From assembly GCA_964036665.1 (NCBI GenBank), contig OZ038530.1, forward strand, positions 1,488,001 to 1,552,000: DNA of 64,000 nt, given 5' to 3'. The notes under the pieces are model-generated. The model worked only from the letters and a program-made list of their open reading frames with translations, had not been told where the DNA came from and searched no databases. Below, piece after piece: positions 41,987 to 52,045 of the stretch. The stretch is from Gordius sp. MW1. Taxonomy: Eukaryota; Nematomorpha; Gordioida; Gordea; Gordiidae. A program made the translations under genes and the position numbers. Each line of letters begins with the position of its first letter. Positions within the stretch are counted from its first letter, which is position 1.

Positions 41987-42010
41987 CGAGCCCATAAATT
42001 GCATAGCAAT
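41987..42010. other. Terminal arm and hairpin of X1
   Basis: CGAG-CCCATAAATTGCATAGCAAT contains the hairpin AATTGC-ATA-GCAATT. The same string is present in every satellite linker, in the same relation to a GGAC-rich tract. It is the direct sequence link between family X and the satellite. Confidence 0.85.
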
Positions 42011-42249
42011 TAATAAATAATTTGGCTTTAATTTGATATCTATATAAGCATTATTTACGTTGGAAGGACGGACGGACAACGGACGGACACGGATGGTCAC
42101 GGATGGTCACGGACAGTCACGGATGGTCACGGACGGTCACGGATGGTCACGGACGGTCACGGACGGACAACGGACGGACAACAAAAAGCGAGCCCATAAA
42201 TAGCATAGCAATTAAAAAATAAATAATTTGGCTTTAATTTGATATCTAT

Positions 42250-44420
42250 CTAAGCATTATTTACGTTGGAAGGACAGACAACGGGCGGTCAAGGACGGTC
42301 ACGGATGGTCATGGATGGTCATGGACAGTCACGGATTGTCACGGACGGTCACGGACGGTCATGGACGGTCAGGGACGGTCACGGCTGGTCACGGACTATC
42401 ACGGATGGTCACGGACGGTCACGGATAGTCAGGGACTGTCACGGACGGTCACGGATGGTCACGGACGACGGATAGTCACGGACGGTCACGGATGGTCACG
42501 GACGGTAACGGATGGTCACGGACGGACAACGGACGGACAACAAAAAGCGAGCCCATAAATTGCATAGCAATTAAAAAATAAATAATTTGGCTTTAATTCG
42601 ATATCTATCTAAGCATTATTTACGTTGGAAGGACGGACGGACACGGATGGTCACGGACGGTCACGGATGGTCACGGATGGTCACGGACGGACAAAGGACG
42701 GACAACAAAAAGCGAGCCCATAAATTGCATAGCAATTAAAAAATAAATATTTTGGCTTTACTTGCTATCTAAGCATTATTTACGTTGGAAGGACGGACGG
42801 TCACGGACGGTCACGGATGGTCACGGACGGTCACGGACGGTCACGGACGGTCACGGACAGTCACGGATAGTCACGGATGGTCACGGATGGTCACGGATAG
42901 TCACGGATGGTCACGGATGGTCAAGGACGATCACGGACGGTCACGGATGGTCATGGACGGTCACGGGGGGTCACGGACGGTCACGGATCGTCACGGACGG
43001 TCACGGATGGTTACGGACGGTCACGGATGGTCACGGACGGACAACGGACGGACAACAAAAAGCGAGCCCATAAATTGCATAGCAATTAAAAAATAAATAA
43101 TTTGGCTTTAATTTGATATCTATCTAAGCATTATTTACGTTGGAAGGACGGACGGACAACGGACGGACACGGATAGTCACGGACGGTCACGGACGGTCAC
43201 GGACGGTCACGGATGTTCACGGACGGTCACGGATGGTCACGGACGGTCACGGACGGACAACGGACGGACAACAAAAAGCGAGCCCATAAATTGCATAGCA
43301 ATTAAAAAATAAATAATTTGGCTTTAATTTGATATCTATCTAAGCATTATTTACGTTGGAAGGACGGACGGACAACGGGCGGTCACGGACGGTCACGGAT
43401 GGTCATGGATGGTCATGGACGGTCACGGATTGTCACGGACGGTCACGGACGGTCATGGACGGTCACGGACGGTCACGGCTGGTCACGGACTATCACGGAT
43501 GGTCACGGACGGTCACGGATAGTCAAGGATAGTCACGGACGGTCACGGATGGTCACGGACGACGGATAGTCACGGACGGTCACGATGGTCACGGACGGTA
43601 ACGGATGGTCACGGACGGACAACGGACGGACAACAAAAAGCGAGCCCATAAATTGCATAGCAATTAAAAAATAAATAATTTGGCTTTAATTCGATATCTA
43701 TCTAAGCATTATTTACGTTGGAAGGACGGACGGACACGGATGGTCACGGACGGTCACGGATGGTCACGGATGGTCACGGACGGACAACGGACGGACAACA
43801 AAAAGCGAGCCCATAAATTGCATAGCAATTAAAAAATAAATATTTTGGCTTTACTTGCTATCTAAGCATTATTTACGTTGGAAGGACGGACGGTCACGGA
43901 CGGTCACGGATGGTCACGGACGGTCACGGACGGTCACGGACGGTCACGGACGGTCACGGATAGTCACGGATGGCACGGATGGTCAAGGATAGTCACGGAT
44001 GGTCACGGATGGTCAAGGACGATCACGGACGGTCACGGATGGTCACGGACGGTCACGGACGGTCACGGACGGTCACGGACGGTCACGGATGGTCACGGAC
44101 TATCACGGATGGTCACGGACGGTCACGGATGGTCACGGACGGTCACGGATGGTTACGGACGGTCACGGATGGTCACGGGCGGACAACGGACGGACAACAA
44201 AAAGCGAGCCCATAAATTGCATAGCAATTAAAAAATAAATAATTTGGCTTTAATTTGATATCTATCTAAGCATTATTTACGTTGGAAGGACGGACGGACA
44301 ACGGACGGACACGGATAGTCACGGACGGTCACGGACGGTCACGGATGGTCACGGAGGGTCACGGATGGTCACGGATGGTCACGGACGGACAACGGACGGA
44401 TCACAAAAAGCGAGCCCATA
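42250..44420 (+). repeat. Tandem higher-order repeat of about 1.09 kb, two copies
   Basis: The irregular run starting ACGGGCGGTCA at 42291 recurs at 43375, and the linker lacking one T (TATTTTGGCTTTACTTGC) near 42750 recurs near 43845, 1,093 bp later. Unusual decamers such as GGTCATGG and GACGACGGATAGTC recur in the same order. Confidence 0.82.
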
Positions 44421-44590
44421 AATTGCATAGCAATTAAAAAATAAATAATTTGGCTTTAATTTGCTATCTAAGCCTTATTTACGTTGGAAGGACGGACGGT
44501 CACGGACGGTCACGGATGGTCACGGACGGTCACGGACGGTCACGGACTATCACGGATGGTCACGGACGGTCACGGATAGTCACGGATAGT

Positions 44591-44700
44591 CACGGACGGT
44601 CACGGACGGTCACGGACGGTCACGGACGGTCACGGACGGTCACGGACGGTCACGGACGGTCACGGACGGTCACGGACGGTCACGGACGGTCACGGACGGA
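44591..44700 (+). repeat. Homogeneous GGTCACGGAC run
   Basis: Eleven to twelve consecutive decamers are identical (CACGGACGGT in this phase) without the usual C/T mixture at the last position. This is the cleanest decamer stretch in the window and suggests recent local slippage or conversion. Confidence 0.85.
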
Positions 44701-45260
44701 CAACGGACGGACAACAAAAGCGAGCCCATAAATTGCATAGCAATTAAAAAATAAATAATTTGGCTTTAATTTGATATCTATCTAAGCATTATTTACGTTG
44801 GAGGACGGACGGACAACGGACGGTCACGGACGGTCACGGATGGTCACGGATTGTCACGGACGGTCACGGCTGGTCACGGACTATCACGGATGGTCACGGA
44901 CGGTCACGGATAGTCACGGATGGTCACGGACGTCACGGACGGTCACGGATGGTCACGGACGGTCACGGATGGTCACGGACGGTCACGGATGGTCACGGAC
45001 GGACAACGGACGGACAACAAAAAGCGAGCCCATAAATTGCATAGCAATTAAAAAATAAATAATTTGGCTTTAATTTGATATCTATCTAAGCATTATTTAC
45101 GTTGGAAGGACGGACGGACAACGGACGGATACGGACGGTCACGGATGGTCACGGACGGTCACGGACGGACACGGACGGTCACGGACGGACACAGACGGTC
45201 ACGGACGGACACAGACGGTCACGGACGGACACTGACCGTCACGGACGGACACGACGGTCA

Positions 45261-45620
45261 CGGATGTTCACGGATGGCCACGGACCATCAAGGATGGTCA
45301 CGGACGGTCACGGATAGTCACGGATGGTCACGGATGGTCACGGACGGTCACGGATGGTCACGGATGGCCACGGACCATCACGGATGGTCACGGACGGTCA
45401 CGGATAGTCACGGATGGTCACGGATGGTCACGGACGGTCACGGATGTTCACGGATGGCCACGGACCATCACGGATGGTCACGGACGGTCACGGATAGTCA
45501 CGGATGGTCACGGATGGACACGGACGGTCACGGATGTTCACGGATGGCCACGGACCATCACGGATGGTCACGGACGGTCACGGATAGTCACGGATGGTCA
45601 CGGATGGTCACGGACGGTCA
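45261..45620 (+). repeat. 90-bp higher-order repeat, four copies
   Basis: Nine decamers form one unit, marked by CGGATGTTCA (CGGATGGTCA in copy 2), CGGATGGCCA and CGGACCATCA. Units start at 45261, 45351, 45441 and 45531. Each copy differs from the next by only one or two bases. Confidence 0.9.
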
Positions 45621-45749
45621 CGGATGGTCACGGACGGTCACGGACGGACAACAAAAAGCGAGCCCATAAATTGCATAGCAATTAAAAAATAAATATTTTG
45701 GCTTTAATTTGCTATCTAAACATTATTTACGTTGGAAGGACGGACGGTC

Positions 45750-46128
45750 AAATAATTCTTAGATAGATATCAAATTAAAGCCAAATTATTTATTTTTTAA
45801 TTGCTATCCAATTTATGGGCTCGCTTTTTGTTGTCCGTCCGTTGTCCGTCCGTGTCCGTCAGTTGTGTGTCCGTGTCCGTCCGTGACCGTCCGTGACCGT
45901 CTGTGTACGTCTGTGTCCGTCCGTTGTTCGTCCGTGCTTCTAACGTAAATAATGCTTAGATATCAAATTAAAGCCAAATTATTTATTTTTTAATTGCTAT
46001 GCAATTTATGTGTCTCGCTTTTTGTTGTCCGTCCGTTGTCCGTCCGTGTCCGAGCGTGACCATCCGTGACCGTCCGTGACCATTTGTGACCGTCCGTGAA
46101 TATCCGTGACCGTCCGTGATAGTGATGG
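45750..46128 (-). repeat. Inverted terminal segment of the satellite
   Basis: From 45750 the linker and decamers read on the minus strand: TTAGATAGATATCAAATTAAAG, TTTTTAATTGCTATCC, GCTTTTTGTTGTCCGTCC and CCGTGACCGT decamers, with a second linker at about 45945-46025. The junction GGACGGACGGTCA|AATAATTCTTAG joins a plus-strand linker edge to a minus-strand linker. The satellite ends near 46128, where GTGATAGTGATGG passes into unrelated sequence. Confidence 0.88.
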
Positions 46129-46169
46129 TGGAATAGCGTTTGCTAGGCGCTTAAGCTATAGCACATAGG

Positions 46170-46362
46170 CACGTGGAGGCGCTACAGTTATAGGAGATAG
46201 TCACGTGGAGGCGCTACAGTTATAGGAGATAGTCACACGAGGGCGATAGAGCTATAGGAGATAGGAACACGAGGGCGCTAGAGCTGTAGGAGATAGTCAC
46301 ACGAGGGCGCTAGAGCTGTAGGAGATAATCACACGAGGGCGCTAGAGTTGTAGGAGATTGTC
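46170..46362 (+). repeat. 32-bp minisatellite, about six copies
   Basis: The unit is approximately CACACGAGGGCGCTAGAG followed by CTGTAGGAGATAGT (32 bp). It lies between the end of the satellite and the left arm of the long inverted repeat. The unit part GCTAGAGCTGTAGG resembles the adjoining hAT-like terminus GCTAGAGGTATAGC, so the minisatellite may derive from that terminus. Confidence 0.85.
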
Positions 46363-46373
46363 CCATTAGGTGC

Positions 46374-46692
46374 TAGAGGTATAGCTATAGCGTAGCGCTA
46401 TCCTTGTTATGATTTTTTATTGTTAAGTAGCATCTGTGCACATTTGCTTTAAACTATCTTTATATAAGTGACCTAAATTAAGTATGAAAGACGCAGGCAC
46501 ATACATAAACAGAATCTCGTCTGGTCTGACGACCTTTTAATTTATATATTCAAGAAAGTTATTTCAATCGATCTAAAACAAGATTTTTAAATCTGTTATT
46601 TCTAATTAAATAATTTTAATATTTATATTTTCGGCTTTTTTAATAATTTAAGAGTATTCAATATAAATTTAGTCCCTCATTTAAAGTACTTT
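46374..46692 (+). repeat. Left arm of a ~320-bp inverted repeat with hAT-like terminus
   Basis: This segment begins TAGAGGTATAGCTATAGCG and is about 95% identical, by eye, to the complement of 52289-52609. The start fits the hAT terminal consensus. Between the arms lie the two halves of a hAT transposase gene, family-X copies X2, X3 and X7, and unassigned AT-rich DNA. From 46693 to 46880 only AT-rich DNA without recognisable features was seen. Confidence 0.8.
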
Positions 46693-46880
46693 TAAAAGAA
46701 CTTAACCGCATTTCTAAAGATTAAAATTCAATTATAAAACGTTAGAGTTCTCAAGCAGATGTATTATAAAACTTATATTTATAATATTATAAACAACTAT
46801 CTTAATTTTTTAATTTATTTATCTCACATCCACAAAATATGTAATTCACTTTATAAAAATAATAAATGATTAAATATTAA

Positions 46881-47040
46881 ACTCGGGCCTTCGGCTCTCG
46901 TGGGAAGGGGGAGGGGAGAAGGGAAGGGGGGAAGGGAAGGGGGCACGACTCATCTATACTCCGTATAAATGTATCATATTTGCTATGCAATTTATGGGCG
47001 AGAAAGGTGTGAAGGGGCGAGAATGCCTATAGGGGGGGTA
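46881..47040 (-). mobile_element. Family X fragment X7 (hairpin end only)
   Basis: It starts with ACTCGGGCCTTCGGCTCTCG, followed by a short G-rich minisatellite, the 9-bp-hairpin region (CTATACTCCGTATAAATG), the internal arm TGCTATGCAATTTATGGGCG and GAGAATGCCTATAGG. It then stops. Only the hairpin-proximal ~160 bp of the family is present. Confidence 0.8.
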
Positions 47041-47860
47041 TTTTTAATTTATATATTAAACCGTAAAAAAAATTTCGCTTCAAAATGATAAGAGTTAGAT
47101 TTCTAATATTTTGAAGAAGCATTGGTAACCCTACTTAATTTTTTTTACATTAATTCAATTTCAAACTTCCAAGAGCTTGTTCTAAGGTTTTGTGCACACA
47201 ATATTATATGTTAAACATACTAATTTTATTTTACAACTCAATGTTCGAAAATAAGTTACAAATATAATGGATTAAAAACACTAAATTTAATGCAAATATT
47301 TTAATTATATTTATTTATAGTCTATAAGAAACACGAATGTCGAAAATAGGTTTGAAAAAAATATAGCAATTAATGTGATTAACAATAAAGGGATAAATTA
47401 AAATTTAATTATCCATATCCATTATTTAAATTTGAATTTAATGCAAAAAGTACCCAAGGTTAATATACATAGGCGTAGTGGGTAAGCATTGACCAATGTA
47501 AGTAAAACATTCCCAACCTTAATCATACCCATTAATCTTTTTTTTATTGTATTAATTTTAACAATGCTTAACATTTTTGGTTTGTTCGCCCATTTTTTAT
47601 TTTATTATTCCTTTTTATAATTATATATTTTTTATATATTTTATTGAAGAATTCTTATTTAATACTTTTTGAATGACAATTTTCAAATTAATTTTTGCAT
47701 TTTCTATTAATCCCCACTTAATTACTCGACTCGATAACTTTAATATACATAAAATTAAACCAAAAATCATCGCTCCTTTAAGAAATTGTAACATGAGGGC
47801 TAACTTGTAAATCAACGCAGGTGTAACTTGTATTTTTTAGTTCGTAAAAATAGTCTCCAC
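47041..47860. other. AT-rich region without recognised features
   Basis: No supported gene, tRNA or transposon terminus was seen. A 64-codon minus-strand frame at 47621-47815 has low complexity and no family resemblance. Confidence 0.6.
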
Positions 47861-48031
47861 CAGTGGCGTAGCTAGCCTTTTTGCCTTGGGGGAGGGGGGG
47901 GGGGGCTGAGCAGGTAAAGCCATGGGGGGGGGGGGGGGGACACAAAAATTTTAACTACTAAAACCCTTCAAAATTTAAAAATATTATGTTTTGTCCCCCC
48001 CCCCTAATCCAAAATCTGGATACGACCATGG
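47861..48031. mobile_element. MITE-like element with GTGGCGTAGC terminus
   Basis: The left end is CAGTGGCGTAGCTAGCC and the complement of the right end is CCATGGTCGTATCCAG, an imperfect inverted repeat. Long poly-G tracts (about 47887-47940) and a poly-C tract (about 47995-48004) lie inside. No convincing target duplication was found. Related GCGTAGCCAGG-type ends occur at 55198 and 62791. Confidence 0.5.
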
Positions 48032-48520
48032 GTCAAACGCAAATGAAAAATTTTTCCCTCATAAACGTTGGACAAACTTAAAATTCAGCTACTACTTTCG
48101 GTATTTTTTCTAATAACATCACACTGGTATGTCTCAGACCCTCATGTTTTTAGGGCATAAAATAAATAAAATTTATTCATGAATAAAATAAAGTAATGTA
48201 GTTGAAACAATATAAAAAATTTCACATGGTATAATATGTTTTTTTATAAATGAATTTTAAGAGCACAAAGTGGAACGAGGATATTGGCAAGAAATCGTTG
48301 ACATTTTAAAAAATAATACAAATAGTAAAAAAAACTATACAGTGTTTTTATAAAATGATTTAATTGCCACCCAAAAAATCTTGGCCATATATATAACAAA
48401 TTTTAATTTTACATATGCAATATTGGCAGCATTTTAAGGTAGCATTTATATCAGGAAAACAATGAGAACATTTAAACGCGTTTGGCATCCTCACAAGGTG
48501 TAATTATAACAAAACTCGTT
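48032..48520. other. AT-rich region without recognised features
   Basis: No gene, tRNA or transposon end could be supported in this segment. Confidence 0.55.
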
Positions 48521-48811
48521 TTAATTAAAAAATCGATAACCTAATATACCCAATGCAATTAGATAGGGAGGGTGTAACCCACCGAGGGAGATAGAGATGA
48601 GGGGTGGGCACCTCTTATGCATTAATTTAAAAAATAACACAGCGAGGGAGATAGAGATGAGGGGTGGGGGCACCTCTTTCTCATGCATTAATTTAATAAG
48701 TCGATAACCTAATATACCCAATGCAAATAGATAGGGAGACGGACGGACGGACGGACAACGGACATACAACGGACGGACAACCAAAAACGAGCCCATAAAT
48801 TGCATAGGAAT
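48521..48811 (-). mobile_element. Family X fragment X3 (terminal-arm end only)
   Basis: From right to left it contains the terminal arm (CCCATAAATTGCATAGG, with one change in the hairpin stem), a GGAC tetranucleotide tract at 48739-48780, and two copies of the ~86-bp GAGGGAGATAGAGATGAGG repeat. It is cut off at about 48521, before the tRNA-like and core modules. It is inserted immediately beyond the stop codon of the hAT gene remnant. Confidence 0.78.
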
Positions 48812-48818
48812 TAATAAT

Positions 48819-49815
48819 TCATGTCATTCCTTTCCAGCTATTCACGCATAGCATTTGATTCAAAGTAATGGGAGACAATCTTGATCTTTTCTTTGTCAAT
48901 ATATTTCCGGCCTTGGAAAATAAACGCTCACTGGGGACGGAAGTGCTCTGATGGCATAAATAATCTCTGGCCATAGCTGCCAGACTCGGAAATCGAAACG
49001 ATGATGATTTCCACCACTCAAGTATATTAACATCGCCGTGACATTCAGTCTCAATAATATAACTATCTAATTCATCATCACCCAGAAACATTCGTGAACT
49101 AAATATTGTAAAATTTACACAAAATTATTTTACCTGCGTTTTTTCTGTAAAATTGATTCGGTAAATGAACCACTTATCATCGGTCTCTCTAGTAAATAAC
49201 GACCGCAATAATTATCAATAAAGTCCCGACGAAAATTATCCCAATGTTCATCGGTGTTTAAATGACTAGGCATTGCTTTTCTCTTACACGTGGGTCCAAT
49301 ATAGAGCATGTATATACCTCTTGGGTACACATTAAGGAAAAATATGTTTGGCTTTAACAATCATTTTGGTGGCTGCCTCCGTAAGAGTGGGATATGTTAT
49401 ACTATTTCTTTCTAATTCGCAAATAATTTCTTCAAAAAAATTTCCGACAATACCCATTGTCGGGATTATTTCTGTGCAAAGTCCCAAAGTTACCTTTTTA
49501 TTGTCAATGTATAAAAAAATATTTAATATACTTTGTAGAATGGAAGAAAAAAATTCTCAACTTCTTTTAAATATCTAATTTCTTCATGATTCATCTGGAA
49601 AATATTTCTGTACAATGATGTTCAAGGTGCTCATTTCCTGAAAAAATATTGTATAATTTCGATATAATAAACCTTATTTGCCTTTTGTAACATTAGGTAT
49701 GTTGAATTCCACCGAGTGTTGTTCGCTAAAGGAATCAAGGAATTAGAATGGTTGAACCATTCCTCCCTCATTGCGGACTTGTAATGAATATAATGGACCA
49801 GGCGATTGATTTTTG
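48819..49815 (-). pseudogene. hAT transposase, C-terminal half (decayed)
   Basis: On the minus strand the sequence after the X2 insertion reads INRLVHYIHYKSAM and then PLANNTRWNSTYLMLQKA, which contains the hAT hallmark TRWNSTY (about 49700-49715). Several stops and frameshifts follow. The last frame (49091-48819) encodes the hATC dimerisation region: EWWKSSSFRFPSLAAMARDY, then PSERLFSKAG and KKRSRLSP, ending with TGA. In intact hAT proteins this domain forms transposase multimers. The segment continues the protein begun at 52045 and is not functional. Confidence 0.88.
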
Positions 49816-51260
49816 ATTGCTATGCAATTTATGGGCTCGTTTTTTGGTGTCCGTTGTCCGTCCGTCCTCCCTATCTATTTGCATTGGGTATATTAGGTTA
49901 TCGATTTTTTAAATTAATGCATGAGAAAGAGGTGCCCCACCCCTCGTCTCTATCTCCCTCGCTGTGTTATTTTTTAAATTAATGCATGAGAAAGAGGTGC
50001 CCCACCCCTCATCTCTATCTCCCTCGCTTTCGGGCGGGGTCGGGTTTTAATTGCTACGTTAAATTAATGCATAAGTATATCTATATTTAAATTTTGGTAA
50101 TTGCTATGCAATTTAACTAGTTTTGAGGTTAGAATCCCGGAGTTTTTTTTGACTCTTATGATTGTTCTTGTTACTATCATTGATAATAAGACTTTGTGGC
50201 CGTCCGCTGGCTGCTGACCAATGAAAAAAATGACCATTGGCCAAAATGTGATTCGAAATTATTTTTTTCGTTTTTTTTGACTATTATGATTGTTCCTGTT
50301 CTTACCATTGCTATTATGACTTTTTGGCCGTTAGTTTTGGCTCCATCCCCAATACCCCAAGTAAACAAGGAGGAAGGTGCATCAAAAAAGTATGAGGTAT
50401 GAGTAATCTGCACAAGAGTATCACTCGTAGGGGTATTTTTCATACTCTCATCTACTGTGTCAATTTCTTTTTTTTTACTTCGCTGGCTGCTGACCAATGG
50501 AATAAAATGACCATTGGCCAAAATGTGATTCGAAAATTTTTTTTTCGTTTTTTTTTGACTATTATGAATTTATATCCACTTTTACCGTGTCCTGGCTGCT
50601 GACCAATGGAAAAAAATGACCATTGGCCAAAATGTGATTCGAAAATTTATTTTTCGTTTTTTTTACTCTTATGAATTTATATCCACTTTTACCGTGTGCT
50701 GGCTGCTGACCAATGGAAAAAAATGACCATTGGCCAAAGTGAGCATCAAAATTTTTTTTCCGTTTTTTTGGCTATCATTGACTTATAGAGTATCTGTTGG
50801 TACTGACCAATGTACAAAAATGACCATTGGCCAAATTTTTGATTTTTTTAATTAAAAATTGTTCAAATTCAACAAAAATTTCTCCCAACAAATCTGCCAA
50901 TTATTAACATTGTGATGTTTTATAATATAATGTTTGTTAGACCCATAATCACTAAAGGCCATAAAAACTAATGTAATACGCAACTAGATGCAAACACTAA
51001 ATCTAACCCTAACCCTTGCCTATATTACATTTTGTCTATATTACATTTTGCCTATAAATGGAAAATTTTTATAAATAATTAGGTTATCATTAGGCATTTA
51101 ATACCCCCCTATAGGCATTCTCGCCCCTTCCCACCTTTCTCGCCCATAAATTGCATAGCAAATATGATACATTTATACGAAGTATAGATGAGTCGTCCCC
51201 CCTTCCCTTCCCCCCTTCCCTTCTCCCCTCCCCCTTCCCACGAGGGCCGAAGGCCCGAGT
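49816..51260 (+). mobile_element. Family X element X2, complete (1,445 bp)
   Basis: It starts with ATTGCTATGCAATTTATGGG followed by a short TCCG tract. Then come two ~86-bp repeats (GTGCCCCACCCCTC), a shortened tRNA-like T-arm (GGTTAGAATCCCGG near 50130), about five core repeats (GACCAATG...CCATTGGCC), a conserved 3' section, the internal arm CGCCCATAAATTGCATAGC (51141-51159), the 9-bp hairpin, a G-rich tract and the terminal hairpin GGGCCGAAGGCCC (51244-51256), ending GAGT. It is the inverse of X1 and uninterrupted, so it is the best reference copy. It splits the hAT gene between codons 262 and the INRLVHY segment. No clear target duplication is visible, which fits a rolling-circle element. 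Confidence 0.8.
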
Positions 51261-52045
51261 ATAATTAAATAAGGATGGATAATTTTCAACCCTTCGCCAG
51301 CAATGAGGTTTATAACATGAGCACCGCATCTGAAATTTAAAATTTTGGTAGTGGGCATATTATTACGCAATAAAGTAATTGCGTTTATTTTATTGGAGGC
51401 ATTGTCGGTGGTGAAAGAGAGAAACTTATCTTCCAGATCGAAATCGACTAATACTTTGTGCAAAATATTCGATATTTCTCTACCCGTATGGGGTGTTGGC
51501 ATCATTAGTATTTGAAGTAACAGATTTTCCAGCCGCCATTGTTTATTGATGAAATGTATTGTTATTCCTATATATGACACATTATTCGGGCTTTGCCCAT
51601 GCGTTGTTATGGTCCTAAGTTTATTTGAGAGGATTTCTTTCTGGCCTTCATATATTTCGCGCAGGTGGGTTTTTGCAGTTTGCTTGCACCACAAATTGAT
51701 GTTGCCGCTAAGACATTCCAACATCATTTTCAAACTTGGGCTATTATAGGTCGATAGCGGAATATTGTCATTAATGACATATTCTAAAAATTTACTATTA
51801 AAAGTTTCATTTTGTTCATCAGTCACGGCACCTTTAAAAATGGATGGTGTCTTTTCGATCGCAATTAATTTTTCCGGATGGGCGTTATTAAAATGTGTCC
51901 TGATGTTAGTGACGGAAGTTTTAAGGCTAAATGTTCTGGTGCACTCGATACATTTCTTTTTGGTTTTACGTGGGGTTAAAGTATAGACTTTTATAGCTTT
52001 GGGGGATAACGTTAAATCGCTTGTATTTAAGGATGACATTGACAT
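51261..52045 (-). pseudogene. hAT (BED zinc-finger) transposase, N-terminal half
   Basis: The frame starts at ATG 52045 and runs 262 codons to the X2 insertion; the apparent last residues beyond it are translated X2 sequence. A BED-type zinc finger is formed by Cys32, Cys35, His51 and His56 (CIECTRTF...NIRTHFNNAH). The hAT catalytic core follows with SYIGITIHFINKQWRLENLL (about 157-177), FTTDNASNKINAI (Asp214) and FRCGAHVINLIAGEGLK (about 238-254). At about residues 148-151, where hAT proteins usually have an Asp followed by G-W, this copy reads THGQS, so the first catalytic Asp appears lost. Such proteins cut and paste hAT elements in the nucleus. This one is inactive because X2 splits it. 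Confidence 0.88.

Larger units (their letters stand above)
39515..42010 (-). mobile_element. Family X element X1 (Helentron/HINE-like, non-autonomous), interrupted
   Basis: Read on the minus strand, the element starts at 42010 with the terminal arm ATTGCTATGCAATTTATGGG and a GGAC-type tetranucleotide tract. It continues with two copies of an ~86-bp repeat (GTGCCCCACCCCTC...), a tRNA-like module, four to five copies of a ~107-125-bp core repeat, the second arm in opposite orientation (39681-39701), a 9-bp hairpin, a G-rich minisatellite, and the terminal hairpin GGGCCTTCGGCCC (39519-39531). This layout, with one arm terminal, the other internal and a hairpin at the far end, matches Helentron-derived HINE/pearl elements from family knowledge. 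No transposase is encoded. It sits in a satellite linker A-tract (left flank GCAATTAAAAAAT, right flank TAATAAATAATTTGG) and is itself split by the hAT element at 41128-41928. The length without that insert is about 1.69 kb. Confidence 0.75.
42011..45749 (+). repeat. Decamer/linker satellite array, third block
   Basis: The array resumes after X1 in the original orientation. It contains a two-copy higher-order repeat (42250-44420), a highly homogeneous decamer run and a 90-bp repeat. It stops at the inversion junction. No gene was seen. Confidence 0.92.

Noticed and set aside
41753..42100. Minus-strand 115-codon frame
   Set aside because: It crosses the hAT-N1/X1 boundary and consists of pentamer and tetranucleotide repeats.
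1..46128. CRISPR-like pattern (regular repeats with variable stretches between)
   Set aside because: The variable stretches are decamer runs of differing length, not unique spacers, and the context is eukaryotic.
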